DNA of 8,248 bases from Gammaproteobacteria bacterium (GCA_030425615.1 JAUIAI010000078.1:1-8248); one strand, 5' to 3'. Numbered from the stretch's first letter, positions 1 through 6,953 are shown. Notes: generated by a model not told the origin, from the letters alone. Numbers and translations are program-made.

Positions 1-707
1 GGCGCGAAGATGATTGCCGCATCCAGCGGCTCGGGGGCCGCCTGGTCGGAATCGCCCGCTCACTCGGCACCGAGCTCCAGCGCGTGGGCCTGGGCGACCG
101 TGTCGCCGGCGCGGGTGAAAGCGAACACGCGCTGCCCGCGCTGACGCGCCACCTGGGCGACCAGGTGGGCGGCCGCACCGAATCCGTAGAGACCCAGCGT
201 CCCGACGTCGCCGGCCATCATGAGCGAACGCCAGCCGATCAGCCCCGCGCACAGCAGCGGCGCCGCGTGAACATCGTCCATGGCCAGGGATTCGAGCGAA
301 AAACAGTAGGCGGCGTTCGCCGTGACGTGGGTGGCGAAGCCGCCGTCACGCGTGTACCCGGTGAACGCCGGTGCATCGCAGAGGTTCTCGCGTCCGGAAT
401 GGCAGAACGGGCAATGCCCGCATGTGGCGGCGAGCCAGGGAACGCCGACCCGCTCGCCGGGCGTCAGGCCGGACACGCCCTCGCCCACCGTCTCGACCCG
501 ACCCACGATCTCGTGGCCCGGCACCAGCGGCAGGGGGACGTTCGGCAGATCGCCGTCGACGACGTGCAGATCCGTGCGGCAGACGGCGCACGCCAGGACC
601 CGAAGCAGGACCTCGCCGGCAGCCGGCCGGGGTAGGCTGCGGTGCTCGTGCACCAGCGGCGCGCCGGACTCGCGCAGCACCATGGCGGACATTTCGGCTT
701 CGTGCAT
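1..707 (-). pseudogene. Zinc-dependent alcohol dehydrogenase (MDR family), interrupted by in-frame TGA and cut by the window edge
   Basis: Medium-chain Zn/NAD(P)-dependent alcohol dehydrogenase, expected to interconvert alcohols and aldehydes or ketones in the cytosol. From the ATG at 705-707 (AGGAG at 714-718, 6-nt spacing) 215 residues can be read. Catalytic-zinc ligands are C43 and the GHE motif at 64-66, probably with C153. The structural-zinc cysteines are C96, C99, C102 and C110. The start of the Rossmann fold is GFGAAAH at 175-181. After ELGAE the frame meets TGA at 60-62, where I recall this family having Trp (LGAEWAG). Reading through gives AGDSDQAAPEPLDAAIIFAP to the window edge with no further stop, which is family-like sequence. 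A single G-to-A change on the coding strand (TGG to TGA) explains it. A truncated product would lack most of the cofactor domain. It diverges from the monooxygenase gene and could have supplied its ketone substrate. The family call is firm; whether the lesion is real or a sequencing error is open. Confidence 0.88.
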
Positions 708-824
708 GGGGGTCTCCTGTGGCCGACACCGGAAGGACCACCCGTGCGAGGGTGGCGGAATCGCCTCACGGCCCGAACCGTCTTACGATACCCGAAGATC
801 ACGCGAAACGAAGGGAGACACCCG
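708..824. promoter_or_regulatory. Divergent intergenic region between the alcohol dehydrogenase and monooxygenase genes, with an inverted repeat
   Basis: These 117 bp must hold the start signals for both divergent genes. A perfect 6-bp inverted repeat, CCACCC N6 GGGTGG, lies at 738-755 and could be an operator. TACGAT at 784-789 resembles a -10 element facing the monooxygenase, but no convincing -35 lies 17 bp upstream (TCGCCT at 761-766 matches 3 of 6). No regulator gene is in the window. The presence of regulation here follows from the geometry; the individual elements are weakly supported. Confidence 0.4.
812..817 (+). promoter_or_regulatory. Ribosome binding site fixing the monooxygenase start
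   Basis: AGGGAG lies 7 nt before the ATG at 825. The frame stays open upstream to 642, but that extension runs through the intergenic region and into the divergent gene and has no family-like sequence, so the start at 825 is preferred. Confidence 0.75.
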
Positions 825-2537
825 ATGCCAGACGGGCACGCACCCGACCACGAAGTCGTCGTCATCGGCGCGGGCGTGGCCGGCATCTACATGATCAAGC
901 GGCTCGTCGACGCCGGCATCGACGCCACCGTCCTGGAGGGAGAGGCCGACCTGGGCGGCACCTGGTACAAGAACCGTTACCCGGGCGCACGCTTCGACTC
1001 CGAGAGCTACACCTATGGCTATTCGTTCTCGAAGACGCTGCTCGACGAGTGGCACTGGAAGGAGCGTTTCTCGCCGCAACCCGAGAACCTGCGCTACCTG
1101 AACTTCGTGGCCGACCGTCTCGATCTGCGCCGCCACATGCAGTTCGATTGCCGGGTTCTGGCCGCGCATTTCGACGACGACACGGGACTCTGGCGGCTTC
1201 ACGTCTCGGACGGCCGCACGCTCACCTGCCGCTTCGTGGTCATGGCGCTCGGGCTGCTGTCCACCCCCACGCTGCCGCGCATCCCGGGGCGCGCGTCGTT
1301 CAAGGGACCGGCGTTCCACACCTTCCACTGGCCACGCGAACCGGTCTCTCTGCATGGCAAGCGCGTGGCGGTCATCGGCACCGGCGCCACGGCCATCCAG
1401 CTCATCCCGGTGGTGGCTGAGCAGGCGGCCGGGCTCACAGTGTTCCAGCGCCGCCCGAACTGGGCCGCGCCGCTGAACAACTCGCCGATCTCCGAAGCCG
1501 AGATGGCCGACATCCGCGCACGCTACGACGAGATCTTCGCGGCCTGCGAGCGTTCGCCCTACGGCTTCGTGCACACGCCAGACCGCCGGGGCTTCTACGA
1601 GGTCTCGCGCGAGGAGCGCCTGGCACTCTGGGACGAACTCTACGATCGTCCGGGCTTCGCCATCTGGCTGGCGAACTTCCTGGAGATCTTCAGCGACGAG
1701 GCCGCCAATGCCGAGCTGTCCGAGTACGTCGCGGATCGCATCCGGCAACGCGTGAAGGATCCGGTCACCGCTGAGAAGCTCATTCCCAGGGACCACGGCT
1801 TCGGCGTTCAGCGGGTGCCCATGGAGAGCGGATACTTCGAGGCCTACAACCGGGACAACGTGGAGCTCGTCGACATCTCGGAGACGCCCATCGAGTGCAT
1901 CACCGAGCACGGCATCCGAACGCGTGGGGCCGAGGGCACGCGCGAGCGCGAGTTCGACGTCATCGTCTACGCCACCGGCTTCGACGCGATCACCGGCGCG
2001 TTCGACCACGTGGACATCCGCGGCCGGGACGGCCAGGTGCTGCGCGACAAGTGGCGCGACGGCCCGAGCACCTATCTCGGCATGATGGTGCACGGCTTCC
2101 CCAACATGCTGATGCCCAACGGCCCGCAAAGCGGGTCCGCGTCGACCAACTACCCGCGCGGCATCGAGGTCGGCGTCGACTGGTGCACGAACCTCATCAC
2201 GCACATGCGAGCCGCCGGTTTCGGGCTCGCCGAACCCTCGGCTCCGGCCGAGGCGGCCTGGTCCGCGCACGTGGCCGAGATGTACCAGACGCTGCTCATG
2301 CGCAAGGCCAAGAGCTGGTTCACCGGATACAACTCGAATGTCGACGGACACGAGGAAGGCCGCGTGCGCTACTTCGTCTACAACGGCGGTATGCCCAAGT
2401 ACCGTGCGGTGATCGGACAGGTGGCCGACGGCGACTACGCGGGCATCGCGTTCACCGATGCAAGCGGCGGGACGCTGGCCGCTGCCGACGCCCCGGACTT
2501 CAACAGCCGGCGCCGCGCCCGCATGGCCACGCCCTGA
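825..2537 (+). CDS. Type I Baeyer-Villiger monooxygenase (flavin-containing, NADPH-dependent)
   Basis: This 570-residue flavoenzyme should insert one oxygen atom from O2 next to a ketone carbonyl, giving an ester or lactone and consuming NADPH. The FAD Rossmann motif is GAGVAG at 15-20. The extended fingerprint GGTW...YPG...D spans 44-58, ending in D58. The hallmark motif FxGxxxHxxxWP is exact at 159-170. The NADPH Rossmann motif is GTGATA at 185-190, followed by FQRRPNW with R209. The catalytic-type Arg is R330 (GFGVQR), and the late ATG motif is YATGFD at 382-387. By eye it follows phenylacetone monooxygenase along most of its length, but with Q329 where that enzyme and cyclohexanone monooxygenases have Lys just before the catalytic Arg, and F57 where phenylacetone monooxygenase has Cys. 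There is no leader peptide, so it is cytosolic. It is followed 27 bp later by a short-chain dehydrogenase gene, probably in one operon. The substrate (cyclic, aromatic or linear ketone) cannot be assigned. Confidence 0.95.
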   Translation: MPDGHAPDHEVVVIGAGVAGIYMIKRLVDAGIDATVLEGEADLGGTWYKNRYPGARFDSESYTYGYSFSKTLLDEWHWKERFSPQPENLRYLNFVADRLDLRRHMQFDCRVLAAHFDDDTGLWRLHVSDGRTLTCRFVVMALGLLSTPTLPRIPGRASFKGPAFHTFHWPREPVSLHGKRVAVIGTGATAIQLIPVVAEQAAGLTVFQRRPNWAAPLNNSPISEAEMADIRARYDEIFAACERSPYGFVHTPDRRGFYEVSREERLALWDELYDRPGFAIWLANFLEIFSDEAANAELSEYVADRIRQRVKDPVTAEKLIPRDHGFGVQRVPMESGYFEAYNRDNVELVDISETPIECITEHGIRTRGAEGTREREFDVIVYATGFDAITGAFDHVDIRGRDGQVLRDKWRDGPSTYLGMMVHGFPNMLMPNGPQSGSASTNYPRGIEVGVDWCTNLITHMRAAGFGLAEPSAPAEAAWSAHVAEMYQTLLMRKAKSWFTGYNSNVDGHEEGRVRYFVYNGGMPKYRAVIGQVADGDYAGIAFTDASGGTLAAADAPDFNSRRRARMATP

Positions 2538-2564
2538 CACATCAACCAGCCGAAGGAGACCGTC

Positions 2565-3272
2565 ATGCTCGATCCCGACAACCGCGTCATCATGATCTCT
2601 GGCGCCAGCCGCGGTATTGGCCTCGCCTGCGCCCGCGAGCTCGCCGGGCTCGGCTACCGGCTCAGCCTGGGCGTGCGCAATCCCGAAGCACAGCCGCGCG
2701 ACGGCCTGGGCGACGACCTCCACGTGCATCACTGGGACGCCACTGACAAGGCCTCCGCCGCCGCCTGGGCCGAGTCGGCGCAGGCGCATTTCGGCCGTAT
2801 CGACGGTCTGGTGCTCAACGCCGGCATCCTGCTGCCGGTCGACCTCGAAACCGGCGACGACGACGCGCTCGACCAGATGTGGCAGGTCAACGTGAAGGGA
2901 CCGCTGGCGCTCGTGCGGGCAGCGCTGCCGGCGCTTCGCGAGAGCGGTCACGGCAGGGTCGTCATCCTGTCCTCCCTGGCCGGAAAGCGGGTCCTCGGAC
3001 CGGGCAACTTCGGTTATTCGGCGTCCAAGTTCGCGGCCATGGCGCTGTCGCACGCGCTGCGTCAGGCGGGCTGGAGCGACGGCATACGGGCCACGGCCGT
3101 CTGTCCCGGGCTGGTGGAGACGGACATGACCGAAGGCGTGTCACCTCCTGCCGGCCAGTTCAAGATCGCGCCCGAGACCATCGCCGCCACCGTGGCCTAT
3201 GCACTGGCGCTGCCGAACCACGCCTCGGTGGCCGAAATCCTGGTCAACAGCCGGCTCGAACTGGCGATCTGA
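2565..3272 (+). CDS. Short-chain dehydrogenase/reductase (classical SDR)
   Basis: An NAD(P)-dependent oxidoreductase of 235 residues, a usual length for a classical SDR. The cofactor motif SGASRGIG spans 12-19. NAG at 85-87 is the structural motif. The catalytic tetrad is N109, S137, Y151 and K155 (YSASK). The PG motif at 181-182 follows. R16 in the glycine-rich loop and R38 at the end of the second strand suggest a preference for NADPH; this is inference. AGGAG at 2554-2558 lies 6 nt before the ATG. The gene starts 27 bp after the monooxygenase stop with no terminator between, so the two are probably cotranscribed. It could oxidise an alcohol to the monooxygenase's ketone substrate or process a hydrolysis product. 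If the divergent alcohol dehydrogenase is dead, this may be the only alcohol-oxidising enzyme left in the cluster. The substrate is unknown. Confidence 0.93.
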   Translation: MLDPDNRVIMISGASRGIGLACARELAGLGYRLSLGVRNPEAQPRDGLGDDLHVHHWDATDKASAAAWAESAQAHFGRIDGLVLNAGILLPVDLETGDDDALDQMWQVNVKGPLALVRAALPALRESGHGRVVILSSLAGKRVLGPGNFGYSASKFAAMALSHALRQAGWSDGIRATAVCPGLVETDMTEGVSPPAGQFKIAPETIAATVAYALALPNHASVAEILVNSRLELAI

Positions 3273-3328
3273 CCGCACCCGACCGCGCAGCCAAGCGGCC
3301 CGGCCGACTTCGCCTGCCCCGATAATGC

Positions 3329-3351
3329 GGTCACGGCACGACGCCGTGACC
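3329..3351. terminator. Perfect 9-bp inverted repeat: candidate terminator or operator
   Basis: GGTCACGGC and GCCGTGACC form a perfect 9-bp stem around the 5-nt loop ACGAC. The right arm is followed by only two more T residues (TTG), so it would be a weak intrinsic terminator for the monooxygenase/SDR transcript. The -10-like GATAAT at 3321-3326 lies just 5', so the repeat could instead be an operator, or a hairpin in the 5' leader of the next gene, whose ribosome binding site begins about 10 nt after the stem. No -35 box was found at a normal distance. Confidence 0.5.
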
Positions 3352-3360
3352 TTTGAACGA

Positions 3361-3365
3361 AGGAG
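3361..3365 (+). promoter_or_regulatory. Ribosome binding site of the MetX-like hydrolase
   Basis: AGGAG lies 8 nt before ATG 3374. An in-frame TTG at 3353 would include this site inside the coding region and put seven charged or polar residues before the leader peptide, so ATG 3374 is preferred. ATG 3380 is also possible. Confidence 0.7.
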
Positions 3366-3373
3366 ACACCCCC

Positions 3374-4441
3374 ATGCTCATGACCCAGTGGTTCCGCTCC
3401 GTGGCGGCCGTGCTATCGGCCGGATTCATCGCCACGGCCTCCGCCCAGGACATCAAACTCGAGCCCAGCACGTTCGAGATCCCGGACTTCGGACTGGCGT
3501 CCGGCCAGACCCTGCCGCGCATGGTCGTGGAGTACGCCACCCTCGGCACCCCGGAGCGGGACGCCGAGGGCCGCATCGTCAACGCAGTGGTCAATCCGCA
3601 TGGCTGGAGCGGGAACTACGCGCAGACCATCGGTCTGGCCAAGGGGCTGCTGGCGCCTGGCATGCCGCTCGATCCCGCGCGCTGGTACGTCATCTTCCCG
3701 ACCGCGCTGGGAAGCCCCGGATCGTCCGCGCCGTCCACCTCCGGGCTCGGCCCGGATTTCCCCAAGTACACGCTGGCCGACATGATCACGGCCCAGTACC
3801 GCCTCGTCACCGAGCACCTCGGCATCGAGAAGCTGGCCGGGGTGGTCGGCATCAGCATGGGCGGCTATCAGACGTTGCAGTGGATCACCCAGTATCCGGA
3901 CATGATGTCGTGGGCGATCCCGATCGCGGCGAGCGTCAAGGCTGACGGCCGCAACCTGGGGATCTTCGGCGTGATGTCGGACACCATCCGGCAGGATCCC
4001 GCGTACCAGGACGGCCGCTACACGGAGCAGCCCAAGGCTTCGATGCGGCGGGCCTTCATGGGCACCTATCTCTGGTACTTCGGTGACGCGTTCTACGACG
4101 CCCGTTACAAGACCGAGGCGGACGCGCTCAAGGGCCTGGCCGACGCCGGGCTGGGCAGCGACAAGATGGACGCGAACGACATCGTCTGGCGCAACGACGC
4201 CATGGCGACCTACGACGTGCGCCCAGGGCTCGCCGGCGTCAAGGCCAAGGTCCTGGCGGTCGGCGCTGCGGAGGACGAGCTGTTTCCCGCGGAACTGGCG
4301 ATCAAACCCATCGCAGACGGTATCGCCGGCGCGCGCCACGTGATCTTCTCGTCGCCTCTCGGGCATGTGGGCACGGCCGTTCACATCGATCGTGCGGCCG
4401 ACGAGATCAAGGCCTTCATGGCCGAAGCCGCGCCGCGTTGA
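3374..4441 (+). CDS. Secreted alpha/beta-fold hydrolase of the homoserine O-acetyltransferase (MetX)-like family
   Basis: A 355-residue alpha/beta hydrolase. Residues 1-24 are a Sec-type signal peptide (hydrophobic core from about 9 to 20, ending ATASA before QD), so the mature protein should be periplasmic or secreted. Cytosolic MetX acyltransferases lack such a leader. The nucleophile elbow is GISMGG at 159-164 with S161, resembling GGSMGG in MetX. The likely acid is D301 in AEDELFP, matching the D-x-LFP pattern of MetX, and the likely base is H331 in SPLGHVG. The segment LGSPGSSAPS at about 112-121 resembles the MetX oxyanion region. Export and neighbours make an esterase or lactonase more likely than methionine biosynthesis; this is inference. 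It lies 101 bp after the SDR gene on the same strand, with a hairpin between, so it may have its own promoter. It could hydrolyse esters made by the monooxygenase, although the two enzymes sit in different compartments. Confidence 0.88.
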   Translation: MLMTQWFRSVAAVLSAGFIATASAQDIKLEPSTFEIPDFGLASGQTLPRMVVEYATLGTPERDAEGRIVNAVVNPHGWSGNYAQTIGLAKGLLAPGMPLDPARWYVIFPTALGSPGSSAPSTSGLGPDFPKYTLADMITAQYRLVTEHLGIEKLAGVVGISMGGYQTLQWITQYPDMMSWAIPIAASVKADGRNLGIFGVMSDTIRQDPAYQDGRYTEQPKASMRRAFMGTYLWYFGDAFYDARYKTEADALKGLADAGLGSDKMDANDIVWRNDAMATYDVRPGLAGVKAKVLAVGAAEDELFPAELAIKPIADGIAGARHVIFSSPLGHVGTAVHIDRAADEIKAFMAEAAPR

Positions 4442-4450
4442 TGCGGGACC

Positions 4451-4498
4451 GGCCGGGGATGCCATGCCGGGCGTCACCGGCGCGGCAAATCCCCGGCC
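4451..4498. repeat. Nested inverted repeat after the MetX-like hydrolase
   Basis: GGCCGGGGAT (4451-4460) and ATCCCCGGCC (4489-4498) are perfect 10-bp arms. The 28-nt interval holds a second perfect repeat, GCCGG N6 CCGGC, at 4466-4481. It starts 10 nt after the hydrolase stop codon and could fold as a large structured terminator, but no T tract follows. The remaining sequence to 4618 should hold the promoter of the next gene. GACAAT at 4552-4557 is a weak -10 candidate without a clear -35. Confidence 0.45.
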
Positions 4499-4603
4499 CG
4501 CATGGGGGTGTTCGGTCGTAACGGCCCGCCTGCCCCGATGCTTGCGGCTCCGACAATGATCGAGGTCCGGACGGGCGCAGCGCCGCCAGCCGGCTCCCGG
4601 CCC

Positions 4604-4610
4604 GAGGAGG
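4604..4610 (+). promoter_or_regulatory. Ribosome binding site of the dienelactone-hydrolase-family gene
   Basis: GAGGAGG lies 8 nt before ATG 4619. The frame is open upstream to 4502, but the extra 39 residues are low-complexity and would bury the Tat signal further inside, so ATG 4619 is chosen. Confidence 0.75.
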
Positions 4611-4618
4611 CTTCCAGA

Positions 4619-5500
4619 ATGAATCCGCAAGACATCGACCAGCGCATCTTCGATCTCTACGACGAGTACTGTCACGGCGGCATCGACCGGCGCGAGTTCC
4701 TGAAACGCGCAGGCGCGATCACGGTGGCGGGTGTTTCGGGCCTCACCATGGCGCAGGCCCTGCTGCCGCGCTATGCGCAGGCCCAGACCATCTCGTTCAC
4801 CGACGAGCGCATCAAGGCCAACTACATCGAGTACGACTCGCCGGGGGGTAACAGCGGCCGCATGCGCGGCTACCTGGTGCGCCCCAGCGGCGAGGGTCCC
4901 TTCCCCGCCGTACTCGTCATCCACGAGAACCGCGGGCTGAATCCCTACATCGAAGACGTGGCCCGCCGCGCGGCGGTGGCCGGTTTCCTGGCACTTGCCC
5001 CGGACGGTCTGTTTCCGGCGGGCGGGTATCCGGGCAACGACGACGACGGCCGTGCGATGCAGCGCGAGCTCGACCAGGCAAAGCTGAAGACGGACATGCT
5101 CAACAGTGCCCGCACCCTGAAGACGCACGAGGCCGCCAACGGCAAACTGGGCGCGGTGGGATTCTGCTGGGGCGGCGGCACCGTGAACCATCTGGCGGCC
5201 ACCATGGGCGGTGACCTGCAGGCCGGCGTTCCGTTCTACGGCGCCTCCGTGAGCGCGGACGCGGTACCGAACATCGAGGCGCCGCTGCTGATCCAGAGCG
5301 CCGAGGACGATCCGCGCATCAACGCGATGTGGCCCGACTTCGAAGCGGCGCTGAAGGCGCACGGCAAGACCTACGAGCGGCATCTGTACCCGGGCACGCG
5401 GCACGGCTTCCACAACAACTCGACGCCACGCTACGACGAGCAGGCGGCCAAGCTGGCCTGGGAGCGCACGATCGCGCATTTCCGCACATACCTCGGCTGA
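4619..5500 (+). CDS. Tat-exported dienelactone hydrolase family protein
   Basis: A 293-residue alpha/beta hydrolase of the dienelactone hydrolase (carboxymethylenebutenolidase) family. A polar stretch of 23 residues precedes the twin-arginine motif RREFLKR at 24-30, then a hydrophobic segment to about 50 and a likely cleavage site after AQA at 53-55, so export of the folded protein to the periplasm is expected. The long pre-RR region is, as I recall, usual for this subfamily. The catalytic Cys is C183 in GFCWGGG, the Asp is D231 in EDDP, and the His is H262 in GTRHGFHNN. The conserved Glu is E103 in HENRGLN, which in dienelactone hydrolase interacts with the nucleophilic Cys. It may open lactones or cleave activated esters, but family members have broad and often unknown substrates. 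It follows the MetX-like hydrolase by 177 bp and converges with the photolyase group, ending 18 bp from its last stop. Confidence 0.93.
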   Translation: MNPQDIDQRIFDLYDEYCHGGIDRREFLKRAGAITVAGVSGLTMAQALLPRYAQAQTISFTDERIKANYIEYDSPGGNSGRMRGYLVRPSGEGPFPAVLVIHENRGLNPYIEDVARRAAVAGFLALAPDGLFPAGGYPGNDDDGRAMQRELDQAKLKTDMLNSARTLKTHEAANGKLGAVGFCWGGGTVNHLAATMGGDLQAGVPFYGASVSADAVPNIEAPLLIQSAEDDPRINAMWPDFEAALKAHGKTYERHLYPGTRHGFHNNSTPRYDEQAAKLAWERTIAHFRTYLG

Positions 5501-5518
5501 CGCCGCGGCGGCCGGACA
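5501..5518. other. 18-bp convergent intergenic spacer
   Basis: This spacer separates the stop codons of two convergent genes. It begins with the perfect 10-bp palindrome CGCCGCGGCG (5501-5510), which has no loop and no flanking T run. I see no convincing terminator, so transcripts from both sides probably overlap here. Confidence 0.3.
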
Positions 5519-6934
5519 TCAGAGGCCCCAGCGGTCCAGCAGGAAGTCGATCGACTTGCGAAGCCGGAAGTAGCCGGCGTTCGCCCGCGGCCAGGCATCC
5601 GCGTCCTCGGGTCGCCGCCAGCGGGTCACGGGAACGCCGGCGGCCTCGAGGCGCGCGACGAAGGCCGCGAGCTCGTCCGCCTCCGGCCCCGGCGCGGGAT
5701 CCGCGACGAGCAGAGCATCGAGCCCTTGTCGCCTGGCCCAGGCGCCGATCGCTTCGACCGATGGCGCTTCGCCCGGACGCATATCGCCGCGGAGAATCGC
5801 CAGGGCGTCCGTCGAAAGGCCGTCCTGCACTGTGACGGCCGTGTGCCCGGCCTCCAGGCTCCAGCACGTCATCGTCCGTTCGACTGCATCGGCGAGTGCG
5901 GACCCGGCATAACCGAGCACCGGCGCTCCGGCGGCGGCAGACGGCTCACCGGGCAGGAGACTCGACAGGGGCGAGCGGCGGTGTGCCGACCGTAACGCGG
6001 CGACGGCAACGACATGGTGACTCCCGTCGAGCGGCCAGGACTCCGGGAGCCCGTCGCTCTCCGTGATCAGCAGCCCGATGCGACCGGCCGGTGGCGGGGC
6101 GACGGGCGGAACCTCGATGCACCACGGATCCGATTCGTCGCGGCTCCCGGAGCACGCCTTGCCGGCTTGTTCTGCCTCCGCGCGCGCCAGGGCATCCGCT
6201 GCCGCATCCAGCGGCCCGGCGGCCTCGTCGAGTTGGCCGCCCGGGGCGAAGCGCCCGCTCGTGTAGCGCTCGATGTTCCCCGCCGTGGCCAGATAGTGTT
6301 TCCCCACCGTGTGCAGGCCCCCGACCCACCGCCACGAGAGCGTGTTCGAAGGTGCGTCGCCGTCGAGCAGACGACGCATGAAGAGATCTGCGCCGAGCGC
6401 CCATGGCAGACGCAGCGTGAAGATCCAGATACTCGCGAACCACATGCGCGCGTGATTGTGCAAATAGCCGGTTTCACGGAGTTCGCGCGCCCACGCATCG
6501 AAGCACGCGATGCCGGTCCGGCCCTCGCAGGCGTCGAGCCAGCGCGCGTGCAACGCGCCGTCGGTCCGCAATTCACCGCCCCATGCACGCACGTCTCGAA
6601 GGTAGGCCCGCCAGATCGCCGGCTCGTGCGCCAGCCGCCCGCGAAAGTACAGCCGCCAGAAGACCTCTTCGACGAACTTGCGCGCGCGCACCGGCCCGTG
6701 CTCGGCGAGCACGGCGGCCAGCACCTCGCGCTCCAGGATCAGCCGGTGGCGCAGCGCCCCCGAGAGCATGGACACATGCCGGGCGCCGTCGGGCGCCGGG
6801 TCGTGATTGCGCCAACGCGCATAGTCGTCCGCGGCGTGTGGAACGAAGGCCCGCAGGGTCGATTGCACGGCCTCGCGGCTCGGAGGACAGGCGAAGGGGC
6901 CGTGTCCGGCCACAGGACGATGCGCGAACTTCAT
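5519..6934 (-). CDS. Photolyase-type FAD-binding protein with inverted domain order
   Basis: A 471-residue protein. Residues about 20-230 resemble the helical FAD-binding half of DNA photolyases and cryptochromes: ELRETGYLHNHARMWFAS (151-168) matches the photolyase pattern of TGW-x-HNR-x-RM-x-AS, and DGDAPSNTLSWRWVGG (191-206) matches the GD-x-x-NN-x-x-W-x-W region. HTVGKHY at 208-214 and NIERYTSGRF at 220-229 replace the usual RIFNP segment. A linker rich in Ala and Glu follows (about 235-282). Residues 284-471 alternate predicted strands and helices (GRIGLLI, HHVVAVAAL, GLDALLVADP, GVPVTRW) like the alpha/beta antenna domain that normally comes first. ATG 6932-6934 is preferred, although no Shine-Dalgarno sequence precedes it; a GTG at 6965-6967 would overlap the upstream gene by 14 nt. 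It lies 19 nt after the DUF2256 gene, so reinitiation is plausible. Whether it repairs DNA, senses light or does something else is unknown. Confidence 0.85.
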   Translation of the reverse strand: MKFAHRPVAGHGPFACPPSREAVQSTLRAFVPHAADDYARWRNHDPAPDGARHVSMLSGALRHRLILEREVLAAVLAEHGPVRARKFVEEVFWRLYFRGRLAHEPAIWRAYLRDVRAWGGELRTDGALHARWLDACEGRTGIACFDAWARELRETGYLHNHARMWFASIWIFTLRLPWALGADLFMRRLLDGDAPSNTLSWRWVGGLHTVGKHYLATAGNIERYTSGRFAPGGQLDEAAGPLDAAADALARAEAEQAGKACSGSRDESDPWCIEVPPVAPPPAGRIGLLITESDGLPESWPLDGSHHVVAVAALRSAHRRSPLSSLLPGEPSAAAGAPVLGYAGSALADAVERTMTCWSLEAGHTAVTVQDGLSTDALAILRGDMRPGEAPSVEAIGAWARRQGLDALLVADPAPGPEADELAAFVARLEAAGVPVTRWRRPEDADAWPRANAGYFRLRKSIDFLLDRWGL

Positions 6935-6953
6935 GCCGGTAAGTCTGCGCGCG

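Noticed and set aside
60..62. TGA read as selenocysteine or Trp
   Set aside because: No SECIS-like hairpin was evident just downstream, family members do not need Sec here as far as I recall, and TGA ends the other genes while TGG encodes Trp.
783..3053. A 756-codon open frame on the minus strand opposite the monooxygenase and SDR genes
   Set aside because: It mirrors the codon structure of the two real genes, is rich in His, Arg, Val and Gly, shows no recognisable motif and spans two independent genes.
3374..4441. Assignment as methionine-biosynthesis homoserine O-acetyltransferase (metX)
   Set aside because: The protein has a Sec signal peptide and lies in an oxidation cluster, so only the fold family, not the biosynthetic role, is supported.
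3413..5479. A 688-codon open frame on the minus strand opposite both hydrolase genes
   Set aside because: Same antisense effect of high GC at third positions. It crosses an intergenic region and has no family-like sequence or suitable start signal.
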